Shown: positions 1 to 7,983, numbered from the stretch's first letter. The stretch: DNA of 11,719 bases from an uncultured Collinsella sp. (GCA_900545165.1 UQYA01000058.1:1-11719); one strand, 5' to 3'. The notes: generated by a model from the sequence alone, not told the origin. Numbers and translations are program-made.

Positions 1-13
1 GTCCTGGCTCGCG

Positions 14-38
14 CAGAGAGCACATTAAGTGCTCTCTG
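14..38. repeat. Perfect inverted repeat, 10-bp arms
   Basis: CAGAGAGCAC at 14-23 is the exact reverse complement of GTGCTCTCTG at 29-38, with loop ATTAA. No U-run follows on either strand, so it is not a standard intrinsic terminator. It could be a second hairpin at the 3' end of a neighbouring transcript or an operator-like palindrome. Its function is unknown. Confidence 0.6.
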
Positions 39-110
39 GCTCGTGCGGAACTCGCGATCGACTTCATATGCCGCCGTGCGGCCGGGGCGAACGCGAGTCC
101 CGAGGTTTTC

Positions 111-143
111 AAAAAAGCGGTCGGCGCGCAGTGCGCCGACCGC
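111..143 (-). terminator. Rho-independent terminator of gyrBA
   Basis: On the minus strand an 11-bp GC-rich stem (arms 143-133 and 127-117, loop of 5) is followed directly by six T (116-111). It lies 41 bp past the gyrA stop codon, at the right place and in the right orientation to end the gyrB-gyrA transcript. Confidence 0.9.
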
Positions 144-183
144 CGATATAAGGGGTCTGATGATTTTTACCAGCTAGGGCCTC

Positions 184-2925
184 TTACTCGTCTAGGAGAT
201 CCTCTGGCATGTCGTTGCCGTCGCCTAGGTCGACTGGGGCCTCTTCGGTGTCGGCTGCGGCCTCAGCGCCTTCGCCTTCGGGTTTTTCTTCGGCTGCCGT
301 CATGCGGGCAACAGCGCATACGCGGTCGTTGTCGTCGACGGTCATCATCTTGACGCCCTGGGTGGCGCGGCCGGTCTGGCTGATCTCGTCGGTCTTGACG
401 CGAATGACCGTCGCACCTTCCGTCACGATGAACAGCTCGTGCTGCGGGCCCACCGTCTTCATGGCCGCGAGGTTGCCCTTGCGCTCGGTCATTTGGATAG
501 TGTAGACGCCCTGACCGCCGCGGTTTTGCTCCGGGTAATCCGCGACCGGCGTGCGCTTGCCGTAGCCGCGCTCGGTGATGACAAACAGGTCACCGTTGCC
601 GTTGGTAACCTCCATACCCAAAACGCCCACGCCGTCTTTCATACTAATACCGCGAACGCCGCTAGTGTCGCGGCCGGTGGCGCGCACCTGCTCCTCGGGG
701 AACATAATCGCCTTGCCCGCAGTGGTGGCCAGGATGATCTTGTCGCCCTCGCGTACACGGCGCACGGCGAGCAGCGCGTCGTCGTCTCTCAGGTTGATGG
801 CGATCAGGCCATCACGGCGGCTACGGTCGTAGGCGCTCATCACGGTCTTCTTGACCATGCCGCTCTTGGTGGCAAACATCAGATACTCGTCGGCGGGGAA
901 CTCACGGCAGCTGATGACGCTCGCGATCTTCTCGCCTTCCTCAAAAGGCAGCAGGTTGACGATCGCGGTACCGCGCGCCTGGCGCGTACCCACCGGCAGC
1001 TCGTGCACCTTCAGGCGGTAGACCTTGCCCTTGCTCGAGAAGAACAGCACATACTCGTGTGTAGATGCGATAAACATCTCGTCGATGACGTCGTCCTCTT
1101 TAAGGTTGACGCCCGACACGCCCTTGCCGCCGCGCTTCTGAGCACGGTAGGCAGCCACCGGGATACGCTTCACGTAGCCGGTGTGGGTAATGGTCACAAC
1201 CATGTCCTCGTCGGCAATGAGGTCCTCGACATCCAGGTCCTTCTCGACATGGCTGATCTCGGTGCGGCGTTTGTCGCCAAACTTCTTCGAGATCTCGCGC
1301 ATCTCCTCCTTGATGACGCCCAGGATCTTCTCCTCATGCGCCAGCAGGTCCTCGTAGTAGGCGATGGCGCGGCGCAGGCCGTCCAGCTCTTCTTGGATCT
1401 TGTCGCGCTCCAGGCCGGTCAGGCGACGCAGCTTCATCTCGAGGATGGCCGTGGTCTGCTCGGGCGTAAAGCCAAAGCGCTCGATCAGGCGGCCGCTTGC
1501 CTCGGAGTCGGTCTGCGAGGAGCGGATAATGCTGATAACCTCGTCGATATGGTCGAGAGCCATCAAGTAGCCCTCGAGGATATGGGCGCGCGCCTGGGCC
1601 TTCTTAAGGTCAAAGCGGGTGCGGCGGGTGACGACGTCGACCTGGTGGTCGATGTAGTGCTGCAGCATCTCGCGCAGGCTCAGGCATTTGGGGACGCCGT
1701 TGACGAGCGCCAGGTTGTTGGCGCCAAAGGTCGTCTGCAGCGAGGTGTACTTATACAGGTTGTTGAGGACAACCTGCGGAATGACGCCCTTCTTGAGCTC
1801 GATGACCAGACGGATGCCCTTCTGGTTGGACTCGTCGCGCATGTCCGAGATGCCCTCGATGCGCTTGTCGTTTACGAGCTGGGCGATCTTCTCCTGCAGG
1901 GTGCCCTTGTTGACCATGTAGGGGATCTCGGTAAAGACCAGGCGGCTGCGACCGGTCTTGGTGGATTCCACGTGGGCCTTGGCGCGCACGGTAATGGAGC
2001 CGCGGCCGGTCTCGTAGCTCTGCCTAATGCCGGCGCTGCCCATGATGATGGCGCCGGTGGGGAAGTCCGGACCGGGCATGATCTGCATGAGCTCGTCGAC
2101 GGTGGCGTCGGGGTTGTCGATCAGGTAGCAGGTGGCCTCGATCGCCTCGGTGAGGTTATGCGGGGCGATGTTGGTGGCCATGCCGACGGCGATGCCCTGG
2201 CTGCCGTTGACCAGCAGGTTGGGGAAGCGCGCAGGCAGTGCCACGGGCTCGGCGAGCGATTCGTCGTAGTTGGGCTGCCAGTCGACGGTATCCTTCTGCA
2301 AGTCACGCAGCAGTTCCATGGCGGGCTTGGCCAGGCGGCTCTCGGTGTAACGCATGGCCGCCGCGCCGTCGCCATCGATGTTGCCGAAGTTGCCGTGACC
2401 GTCGATGAGCGGCGTGCGCATGGAGAACCACTGCGCCAGGCGGACCATGGCCTCGTAGACCGCAGAGTCACCGTGCGGGTGGTACTTACCGATAACTTCG
2501 CCGACCGTCCAGGCCGACTTTTTGTGCGGGCGGTTGGGGTAGATGCCGCTCTCGTTCATCGCGTACAGGATGCGGCGGTGCACCGGCTTTAAGCCGTCAC
2601 GCACGTCCGGCAGGGCGCGCGCCGTGATAACCGACATCGAATACTCGATGAACGACTGCTTCATCTCGCGACCGAACTCCGAAATCTGGAGCTGGCCGCC
2701 GTTGATATCCTCACCGGCCGAGGCACCACGATCGACTTCGCCAAAGCTCTCCTCGAGCTCGGCGTCGTCGTCTTCCTCCTCATCATCATCGGCATCGGGG
2801 TTATAGGCGTCCGGATCGCCGTCCTCGCCCTGCTCAGCACGGGCAAGCAGGCGCTTCAGATCATCGGGCATACCGGCATCGCCGGCCTCGTCCATACCCT
2901 CGTTATTGTTGATATCGTCTGCCAC
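184..2925 (-). CDS. gyrA: DNA gyrase subunit A with acidic N-terminal extension
   Basis: Breakage-reunion subunit of gyrase (GyrA2GyrB2), which introduces negative supercoils using ATP. The protein has 913 residues. The catalytic core starts near residue 83; the active-site tyrosine is Y193 in AAMRYTE. The quinolone-resistance region reads GDSAVYEA (S154 and E158, matching E. coli S83 and D87), so no resistance substitution is seen at those two sites. The C-terminal beta-pinwheel (about 570-875) contains the GyrA box QKRGGKG (596-602) and a related QNRGGQG (801-807). Unusual features are an Asp/Glu-rich extension of roughly 70 residues before the core and an acidic tail (about 877-913). The start is GTG at 2925, with GAGGAGG four bases upstream. 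The gene lies 11 bp after the gyrB stop, so co-translation with gyrB is likely. GyrA rather than ParC is chosen because of the complete GyrA box and the linkage to gyrB. Confidence 0.98.
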   Translation of the reverse strand: MADDINNNEGMDEAGDAGMPDDLKRLLARAEQGEDGDPDAYNPDADDDEEEDDDAELEESFGEVDRGASAGEDINGGQLQISEFGREMKQSFIEYSMSVITARALPDVRDGLKPVHRRILYAMNESGIYPNRPHKKSAWTVGEVIGKYHPHGDSAVYEAMVRLAQWFSMRTPLIDGHGNFGNIDGDGAAAMRYTESRLAKPAMELLRDLQKDTVDWQPNYDESLAEPVALPARFPNLLVNGSQGIAVGMATNIAPHNLTEAIEATCYLIDNPDATVDELMQIMPGPDFPTGAIIMGSAGIRQSYETGRGSITVRAKAHVESTKTGRSRLVFTEIPYMVNKGTLQEKIAQLVNDKRIEGISDMRDESNQKGIRLVIELKKGVIPQVVLNNLYKYTSLQTTFGANNLALVNGVPKCLSLREMLQHYIDHQVDVVTRRTRFDLKKAQARAHILEGYLMALDHIDEVISIIRSSQTDSEASGRLIERFGFTPEQTTAILEMKLRRLTGLERDKIQEELDGLRRAIAYYEDLLAHEEKILGVIKEEMREISKKFGDKRRTEISHVEKDLDVEDLIADEDMVVTITHTGYVKRIPVAAYRAQKRGGKGVSGVNLKEDDVIDEMFIASTHEYVLFFSSKGKVYRLKVHELPVGTRQARGTAIVNLLPFEEGEKIASVISCREFPADEYLMFATKSGMVKKTVMSAYDRSRRDGLIAINLRDDDALLAVRRVREGDKIILATTAGKAIMFPEEQVRATGRDTSGVRGISMKDGVGVLGMEVTNGNGDLFVITERGYGKRTPVADYPEQNRGGQGVYTIQMTERKGNLAAMKTVGPQHELFIVTEGATVIRVKTDEISQTGRATQGVKMMTVDDNDRVCAVARMTAAEEKPEGEGAEAAADTEEAPVDLGDGNDMPEDLLDE

Positions 2926-2936
2926 GTTACCTCCTC

Positions 2937-4967
2937 TTAAGCGTCAAGGAATCGTGCATCATGTGCATGCTTCTCGATGTACTCGCGGCGATAGCCGACC
3001 TCGGAACCCATCAGCTCGCGCACGGCGCGGTCCGCCACCACGGCGTCCTCGATCGACACGCGCTGCAGAATGCGGGTCTTGGGGTCCATCGTCGTCGAGG
3101 CAAGCTGCTTGGGGTCCATCTCGCCCAGGCCCTTGTAGCGCTGGACGGTATAGCCCTTGCGCTTTTTGGTAATCTTGCCGTCCTTGGCCTTGCCGTCCTC
3201 GTCGTTATCGTCGGGGTTCAGGCCCAGACTCTGGATGGTGTCGCGCAGGATCTCGTCTTCGGGCTGGCGGCCGTTGGGATACACGTAGTGGATCTTGTTG
3301 CGCACCTTAATGCCAAAGATGGGCGGGCAGGCAACATAGACGTAGCCGGCATCGATCAGCGGACGCATGTACTTGTAGAAGAACGTCAGCAGCAGGATGC
3401 GGATATGCGCACCGTCGACGTCTGCATCGGTCATGATGATGATCTTGTGGTAGCGCGCCTTGGTGATATCGAAGTCGCCGCCGTCGCCGGCACTCGTCGT
3501 GACGCCGCAGCCGATCGCGGTAATCAGCGACTGAATGGTGTCACTCGAGAACGCGCGATGGTCACCAACGCGTTCGACGTTCAAAATCTTGCCGCGCAGG
3601 GGCAGAATCGCCTGGATGTCTCGGCGACGGCCGTCCTTGGCCGAACCGCCTGCCGAGTCGCCCTCTACGATGAAGAGCTCGGTCAGCTCGGCATCGCGCA
3701 CCGAGCAGTCAGCGAGCTTACCGGGCAGGGACGCCGTCTCGAGCAGGCTCTTGCGGCGGGTCGCCTCGCGCGCCTTGCGGGCGGCATTGCGCGCCTTGCA
3801 GGCCTGTTGCGCCTTCTTGACGATCTCGCGAGCGGGCTTGGGATGCTCCTCGAGGTAATCGACAAGGCCGTCGGTCACAATCTTGAGCGTGAGCGCTCGC
3901 ATATAGGAGCTGCCGAGCTTTGCCTTGGTCTGGCCCTCAAACTGCGGATCGGGCAGCTTGACCGAGATAACGGCCGAAAGGCCCTCGCGCACATCGTCGC
4001 CGGTCAGGTTGGCGTCTTTTTCCTTGAGCAGGTTCTGCTTGCGCGCGTAATCGTTGATCACGCGGGTGAGCGCGGTACGGAAGCCCTCAAGGTGCATGCC
4101 GCCTTCGGGGGTGTAGATGTCGTTGGCAAACGACATGACGTTCTCGCCGTAGCCGCTATTCCACTGCAGGGAAACCTCGACCTCGCCCATCTTGGCCACA
4201 GGCGCGTCCGGGTCCGATTTGCCCTCAATGTAGATGGGCTCCTTAAAGGCCTCGGGGACGTCCTTGCCCTCGTTGAGGAACTTGACGAAGTCGATGATGC
4301 CGCCCTCGTAGCAAAACTCCTCCACGTGGGGAGTCGCCTCGCGTTCGTCGGTCAGCACGATCTTGAGGTTCTTATTGAGGAACGCCGTCTCCTGCAGACG
4401 GTTGTGCAGCGTATCGAAATCGTAGATGCAGGTCTCGAAGATCTCGTCGTCGGGCCAGAAGGTGACGGTGGTGCCCGTCGAATCCGAGGTGCCCACGACC
4501 TCCATCTTCTTGACGGTCTTGCCGCGCGAGAACTCCATCTCGTAGGTGTTGCCATCGCGACGAACCTGAACGACCACGCGCTTGGACAGTGCGTTGACGA
4601 CGGAGATGCCCACGCCGTGCAGGCCGCCCGAGACCTTATAGGCCGAGTTATCGAACTTACCGCCGGCGTGCAAGATCGTCATGACGACCTCGAGCGTCGG
4701 AATCTTTTTAACAGGGTGCTCGTCGACGGGGATGCCGCGCCCGTTGTCGACGACCGTGATGGAGTTGTCGGCGTGGACCGTCACCTGGATCTCGGTGCAG
4801 AAACCGGCCATGGCCTCGTCGACGGAGTTGTCAACGATCTCCCACACCAGGTGATGCAGACCGCTGGCGCTCGTCGAGCCGATATACATGCCCGGGCGCT
4901 TACGAACGGCCTCGAGACCTTCGAGAATCTTAATCTCGCCGCCATCGTAATCGTTTTCGTTTGCCAC
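2937..4967 (-). CDS. gyrB: DNA gyrase subunit B
   Basis: ATPase subunit of gyrase; it drives strand passage through the GyrA gate. The protein has 676 residues from the GTG at 4967, preceded by AAGGAGG four bases upstream. That layout is the same as at gyrA, and both proteins begin GTG GCA. The GHKL ATPase has E43 and N47 (WEIVDNSVDEA), DNGRGIP (74-80) and the lid GGLHGVG (114-120). The transducer has the QTK lysine region (346-352). The TOPRIM domain has EGDSAGG (435-441), PLRGKILNVE (456-465) and the metal-binding D514, D516 and D518. The C-terminal tail has QRYKGLGEMDP (609-619). Just before it sits a charged, Asp/Lys-rich insert (about 583-603) that looks longer than in common GyrB proteins. 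Terminators lie on both sides of the gyrBA pair, so it is probably transcribed separately from dciA. Confidence 0.98.
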   Translation of the reverse strand: MANENDYDGGEIKILEGLEAVRKRPGMYIGSTSASGLHHLVWEIVDNSVDEAMAGFCTEIQVTVHADNSITVVDNGRGIPVDEHPVKKIPTLEVVMTILHAGGKFDNSAYKVSGGLHGVGISVVNALSKRVVVQVRRDGNTYEMEFSRGKTVKKMEVVGTSDSTGTTVTFWPDDEIFETCIYDFDTLHNRLQETAFLNKNLKIVLTDEREATPHVEEFCYEGGIIDFVKFLNEGKDVPEAFKEPIYIEGKSDPDAPVAKMGEVEVSLQWNSGYGENVMSFANDIYTPEGGMHLEGFRTALTRVINDYARKQNLLKEKDANLTGDDVREGLSAVISVKLPDPQFEGQTKAKLGSSYMRALTLKIVTDGLVDYLEEHPKPAREIVKKAQQACKARNAARKAREATRRKSLLETASLPGKLADCSVRDAELTELFIVEGDSAGGSAKDGRRRDIQAILPLRGKILNVERVGDHRAFSSDTIQSLITAIGCGVTTSAGDGGDFDITKARYHKIIIMTDADVDGAHIRILLLTFFYKYMRPLIDAGYVYVACPPIFGIKVRNKIHYVYPNGRQPEDEILRDTIQSLGLNPDDNDEDGKAKDGKITKKRKGYTVQRYKGLGEMDPKQLASTTMDPKTRILQRVSIEDAVVADRAVRELMGSEVGYRREYIEKHAHDARFLDA

Positions 4968-4971
4968 ACGT

Positions 4972-4978
4972 CCTCCTT
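4972..4978 (-). promoter_or_regulatory. Ribosome binding site deciding the gyrB start
   Basis: Minus-strand AAGGAGG lies four bases before the GTG at 4967. A longer in-frame TTG at 4985 would place this site inside the coding sequence, so the GTG is preferred. gyrA has the same motif, spacing and start codon. Confidence 0.85.
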
Positions 4979-4990
4979 CAGTCAAGAAAA

Positions 4991-5019
4991 TGTGTACAGC
5001 CTTACTAGTTTATCGTAAA
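4991..5019 (-). promoter_or_regulatory. Possible gyrBA promoter
   Basis: Between the dciA terminator and gyrB the minus strand offers TTTACG (5019-5014), a 17-bp spacer and TACACA (4996-4991). The match to sigma-70 consensus is weak (4/6 and 3/6). It is listed because a promoter is needed after the terminator, not because the motif is strong. Confidence 0.25.
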
Positions 5020-5046
5020 AAAATACCCTCGGGAATGAGGGTATTT
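5017..5046 (-). terminator. Terminator of the dnaN-recF-dciA transcript
   Basis: The arms AAATACCCTC (5021-5030) and GAGGGTATTT (5037-5046) pair perfectly around a 6-nt loop. On the minus strand the stem runs into seven T (5023-5017), 26 bp after the dciA stop. It separates the dciA-side transcript from gyrBA. Confidence 0.85.
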
Positions 5047-5072
5047 GGCTCTACAAGGCCACCAGATGCGAT

Positions 5073-5636
5073 TTAAGGCTCTTTTTTGCTTTGCACGCCC
5101 TTGGCCCACTCGGCACTGGCTCTCATGGCATTCTCGAGGGCCTCGCGCAGTTTTTGGTCTTCGATGGGCGCCACCTGGCGCTCAATCTCGGTGCGCTCGG
5201 CCTCACTTAGGTCGGCGTGCGGGGCCGGCGGGCGCTCGGTCGTCGCCGGGCGCAGGCGCTCCTTGGCGGCGGGCGGCGTATGACCGGGCGCGGTGGTTTT
5301 GAACACCAGGCCGTCCACATGCGCACCGGCGCGCTCCATGCGCGCGCGGATGATCTCGCGCAACAGCGTCATTTCCTGCGTCCACGAGGGCGAATCGAGA
5401 TATACCAGCAGCTCATTGGACTCGGGCAGGTAGCGCAGGCCCGTCACATGCCGCCCCTCGCGCGTGCCCGAGCACACCGCGTTCCACGCGCGATAGACCG
5501 CGCGCGACTCCTCGGCAGCCTCCATCTGCGCGCGGCGCTCAGGTGTTGCAGCCGCCAGGATGCGCTGGCGTTCTGCGTTCAAAAAGCCACTGAAGGCGAC
5601 CGTTTCGCTCTCGCGCTCGTAATTAGCACGTCTCAC
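5073..5636 (-). CDS. dciA: DUF721 protein, probable helicase-loading factor DciA
   Basis: DciA-family (DUF721) proteins interact with the replicative helicase DnaB and are regarded as the ancestral helicase loader in bacteria that lack DnaC or DnaI. The protein has 187 residues. The DUF721 core is about residues 47-113, with W51 and the conserved strand-helix LLVYLDSPSWTQEMTLL (76-92). The C-terminal third (114-187) is Pro/Ala-rich, then a charged predicted helix. The start is GTG at 5636, inside recF, giving a 14-bp overlap in another frame. No better in-frame start exists before the core. The position between recF and gyrB matches the DUF721 gene of many Actinobacteria, including mycobacteria. 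Family assignment rests on the core motif and on gene order; the loader role is inferred from the family. Confidence 0.85.
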   Translation of the reverse strand: MRRANYERESETVAFSGFLNAERQRILAAATPERRAQMEAAEESRAVYRAWNAVCSGTREGRHVTGLRYLPESNELLVYLDSPSWTQEMTLLREIIRARMERAGAHVDGLVFKTTAPGHTPPAAKERLRPATTERPPAPHADLSEAERTEIERQVAPIEDQKLREALENAMRASAEWAKGVQSKKEP

Positions 5637-6729
5637 CCATGCTCACCACCTTGGCTCGACCAAGCAGGTCATCGGTAAAGTACCCCAGGTTGGTCGTGGT
5701 TATGACCGTCTGGATATCATCGCCGATCAGCCGCAGGAAAGCACCGCGGCGCTCGCCGTCGAGTTCGCTCATCACGTCATCCAAAAGCAGCAGCGGGGCG
5801 GTGCCCAGGACATCGCGAGCCACGGCCACCTCCGCCACCTTCCAGGCCAGAACCAACGTTCGCTGCTGGCCTTGGCTGGCAAACGAACGGGCGGAGCGAC
5901 CCGCCACGGTAAACTCAATCTCATCGCGATGCGGTCCCACCAACGTCACGCCGCGGCGAATTTCCTCGTCGGCGTGCTCATCAAGGGCAGCCAGCATGCG
6001 CTCGTACGCCCAGCCCTTCAGCTCTTCGCGATCCTCGACCTGGGGCAAATCCCCCAGTGTGGACGCATAGGACACGTTGGCGGCTTCACCGGACGCCACT
6101 TGCCCGTAGGCAGTGTGCACATGGCCCGCCAGCCGGTCGAGCAGGGCCAACCGGTGCACGAGCAGGGCCGAGCCCGCGCGGGCAATCGAATCGTTCCACG
6201 CGCCGAGCATCTCGCGGCAGCACCAGGCCCCCTTGAGCAAGGCGTTACGCTGGGTCACGCAGCGACCATAGGTGCTCGCAAGATCGGCATAGCGTGTGCT
6301 CAGTTGCATGCCAAAGTCATCGAGGGCGGCGCGGCGCACGCTGGCGCCTCGCTTAACCATGTCCAGATGGTCGGGGCAAAACAGCACGCTCGGCAGGACC
6401 CCGCGCACGCCGGCGGCAGAGCATCTCTTGCCGTTGCGGCTAAACGAGCGTTTACCGTCCTCCGCGCTCAATCCCATATCAAGCACGCGGCCGTCGCCCT
6501 CGAGCCTCAGCTCGACCTTGCACGAGCCCACGCCGTCATGGACGAGCTCGGCTGCGGTCGGATGCCTAAACGAGGCGCCGCTCGTCAGCAGCTGCAGCGC
6601 CTCTATGAGATTGGTCTTTCCCGCCGCGTTGGGTCCCGCAAGTATCGTCACGCCGTCGTCTAGGGCAAGGCGATAGCTATCGAAGCTGCGGTAGTGCGCG
6701 ACGGAAAGATCGCGGGCGAACATGGTCAT
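5623..6729 (-). CDS. recF: DNA replication/repair ATPase RecF
   Basis: SMC-like ABC ATPase that acts with RecO and RecR to load RecA at single-strand gaps. The protein has 368 residues, the usual length. It has Walker A GPNAAGKT (32-39), an ABC signature region SFASQGQQR (282-290), Walker B LLLLDD (313-318) and the D-loop SELD (321-324). VGPHRDE (264-270) is the typical RecF motif before the signature. The start is ATG at 6729; a second ATG two codons later (6723) is also possible, and neither has a clear Shine-Dalgarno sequence. The gene begins 9 bp after the dnaN stop, so translational coupling is likely, and its 3' end overlaps dciA by 14 bp. Confidence 0.97.
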   Translation of the reverse strand: MTMFARDLSVAHYRSFDSYRLALDDGVTILAGPNAAGKTNLIEALQLLTSGASFRHPTAAELVHDGVGSCKVELRLEGDGRVLDMGLSAEDGKRSFSRNGKRCSAAGVRGVLPSVLFCPDHLDMVKRGASVRRAALDDFGMQLSTRYADLASTYGRCVTQRNALLKGAWCCREMLGAWNDSIARAGSALLVHRLALLDRLAGHVHTAYGQVASGEAANVSYASTLGDLPQVEDREELKGWAYERMLAALDEHADEEIRRGVTLVGPHRDEIEFTVAGRSARSFASQGQQRTLVLAWKVAEVAVARDVLGTAPLLLLDDVMSELDGERRGAFLRLIGDDIQTVITTTNLGYFTDDLLGRAKVVSMGETC

Positions 6730-6738
6730 GGCGCAACG

Positions 6739-7842
6739 CTAGATGCGGACCGGCATGACCAGGTACAGGTAGTTGATCTTGTCGTAGGACTTGAAGATGC
6801 CCGCCTGCGAGTAGCTCTTGAGCTCCAGCGTGATCTCCTTCTCCTTGGACAGGGCGTTCAGGCAGCCGAAGATGTAGTGGTAGTTGAAGGCGATGGTGCC
6901 CGACTCGCCCTCGGCCTCGACATCGATCGTCTCCTGCGCAAGGTCCTGGTCATTGGAAATGGAGGACAGGCCCATCTGCCCGTTCTCGACATCGATCTCG
7001 AACTTGACGGCGGGGTTGGCGCTCGCGATAACGGCCACGCGCTTGAGGGCGGCGTTAAAGGCGGCGACGTCGATCTTGACGCTCGTCACGCACGAATCGG
7101 GGATGAGCTGCTTGTAGTTGGGGTACACGCCCTCGATGCGGCGCGACACGTAGGTGGTGTTGCCGGCCTCAAAGACGACCTGGGTGTCGGTAGCCCCGAT
7201 CATGATGGTCGCCTGGCTGGCCATGATGTTCAGCGCGTCGTTAAAGGCGTCGGCCGGAACGTTGAGTTCAAAGGAGCCCTCGAGGGTTGAGGTCTCGACC
7301 TGCGTATCGCACACGGCCAAGCGGAAGGAATCGGTCGCCACCAGGCGCACGGTGTTGTTCTCGACCTTCATGTGCACGCCACCCAGGATGGGGCGGGCCT
7401 TGTCGGTCGAGGTGACGCGCCACACGCGGCCGACCATTTCGGACAAGATATCGGTCGGCAGTTCCACGGCGCTCTCGATGGCATAGGCCGGAAACTCGGG
7501 GAAGTCATTGGCATCGAGCGTGTTCAGGCGGAACGAGCTCTTCTCGCAACCAATCAGCACCTGGCGCTCGGACAGCTCAAAGGTGACCGGGGCATCGGGG
7601 AGGGTCTTGGTGATATTGGAGAGCATCTTACAGGGGATAACCATCTCGCCTTCTTCTTCGACATGCGCCGCGATGCGATGACGGATCGAGATGGTGTAGT
7701 TAGAGGTCTGGAATTCCAAGATGCCGTCTTGCGCCTTGACGAGCACGCCCGACAGGATGGGAAGGGTGGATGCCGAAGCGACACCCTTCATAACGACGCC
7801 GATGGCTTGTGTAAGCGAGCTCTGGCTGACGGTGAACTTCAT
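6739..7842 (-). CDS. dnaN: DNA polymerase III sliding clamp (beta subunit)
   Basis: Ring-shaped processivity clamp that tethers the replicative polymerase to DNA. The 367 residues fit three clamp folds. Typical motifs are TLPILSGVL (26-34), RPILGGVHM (150-158), ATDSFRLA (169-176), YPNYKQLIP (240-248) and the C-terminal YLYLVMPVRI (358-367), which forms part of the peptide-binding pocket. The start is ATG at 7842, with AGAAAGG nine bases upstream. The gene follows dnaA after a 238-bp gap that appears to contain the origin unwinding element, and it leads the dnaN-recF-dciA unit. I saw no convincing promoter just upstream, so read-through from dnaA or a non-consensus promoter are both possible. 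Confidence 0.98.
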   Translation of the reverse strand: MKFTVSQSSLTQAIGVVMKGVASASTLPILSGVLVKAQDGILEFQTSNYTISIRHRIAAHVEEEGEMVIPCKMLSNITKTLPDAPVTFELSERQVLIGCEKSSFRLNTLDANDFPEFPAYAIESAVELPTDILSEMVGRVWRVTSTDKARPILGGVHMKVENNTVRLVATDSFRLAVCDTQVETSTLEGSFELNVPADAFNDALNIMASQATIMIGATDTQVVFEAGNTTYVSRRIEGVYPNYKQLIPDSCVTSVKIDVAAFNAALKRVAVIASANPAVKFEIDVENGQMGLSSISNDQDLAQETIDVEAEGESGTIAFNYHYIFGCLNALSKEKEITLELKSYSQAGIFKSYDKINYLYLVMPVRI

Positions 7843-7874
7843 CTTTTAATACCTTTCTTTAGATATAAATATCT

Positions 7875-7889
7875 TAATAATAGTAATAG
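7875..7889 (+). promoter_or_regulatory. DnaA-trio element (five triplets)
   Basis: Plus-strand TAATAATAGTAATAG, read 3' to 5', is GAT-AAT-GAT-AAT-AAT. This is five uninterrupted matches to the DnaA-trio consensus 3'-[G/A]A[T/A]-5', which in B. subtilis guides DnaA onto one strand to start unwinding. A DnaA-box-like site sits 12 bp away (7902-7910), on the side expected from the known geometry. Confidence 0.65.
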
Positions 7890-7901
7890 CACTGACGAAA
7901 C

Positions 7902-7910
7902 TGTTGATTA
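7902..7910 (-). promoter_or_regulatory. DnaA-box-like site next to the trios
   Basis: Minus-strand TAATCAACA matches 7/9 of TTATCCACA and 7/9 of the local TTTTCAACA motif. Its position 12 bp from the trios makes it the likely anchoring box. Confidence 0.45.
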
Positions 7911-7974
7911 CTCCCAAAGACGCAGGTCAGACCCAGAAAGAAAATCGACAGCAACCTGTGTGCAACGGGGGTGG

Positions 7975-7983
7975 TTTTCCACG
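7975..7983 (+). promoter_or_regulatory. DnaA-box-like site TTTTCCACG
   Basis: Matches 7/9 of canonical TTATCCACA. It overlaps a GTGGTTTTCCAC palindrome at 7971-7982. Confidence 0.4.

Larger units (their letters stand above)
1..183. other. Intergenic region downstream of gyrA
   Basis: No gene is supported here. The stretch holds a perfect 10-bp inverted repeat with a 5-nt loop (14-23 and 29-38) that lacks a T-run on either strand, and the gyrA terminator at 111-143. One plus-strand frame stays open from base 1 to a stop at 175-177, but it runs through the terminator hairpin and has no recognisable protein character. Confidence 0.6.

Noticed and set aside
1..110. Possible tRNA near the left edge
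   Set aside because: A stem-loop and GC-rich stretches are present, but no T-arm with GTTCRA loop, no acceptor pairing and no complete cloverleaf could be found on either strand.
1..177. Open plus-strand frame entering from the window edge
   Set aside because: It crosses the gyrA terminator hairpin and shows no protein-like pattern; too short to judge.
2461..2480. Quinolone-resistance substitutions in GyrA
   Set aside because: The two key positions read Ser154 and Glu158, usual for susceptible Gram-positive type GyrA; no resistance change is visible there.
439..2592. A 717-codon open frame antisense to gyrA
   Set aside because: It mirrors gyrA, whose protein matches throughout. The antisense product is a repetitive mix of A, V, L, D and H with no domain, a typical shadow in GC-rich DNA.
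4968..4985. TTG start at 4985 for gyrB, six codons longer
   Set aside because: It would place the AAGGAGG ribosome binding site inside the gene; GTG at 4967 has ideal context and matches the gyrA layout.
2961..5018. A 685-codon open frame antisense to gyrB
   Set aside because: Same reason: it lies opposite a complete gyrB with all motifs and has no recognisable fold.
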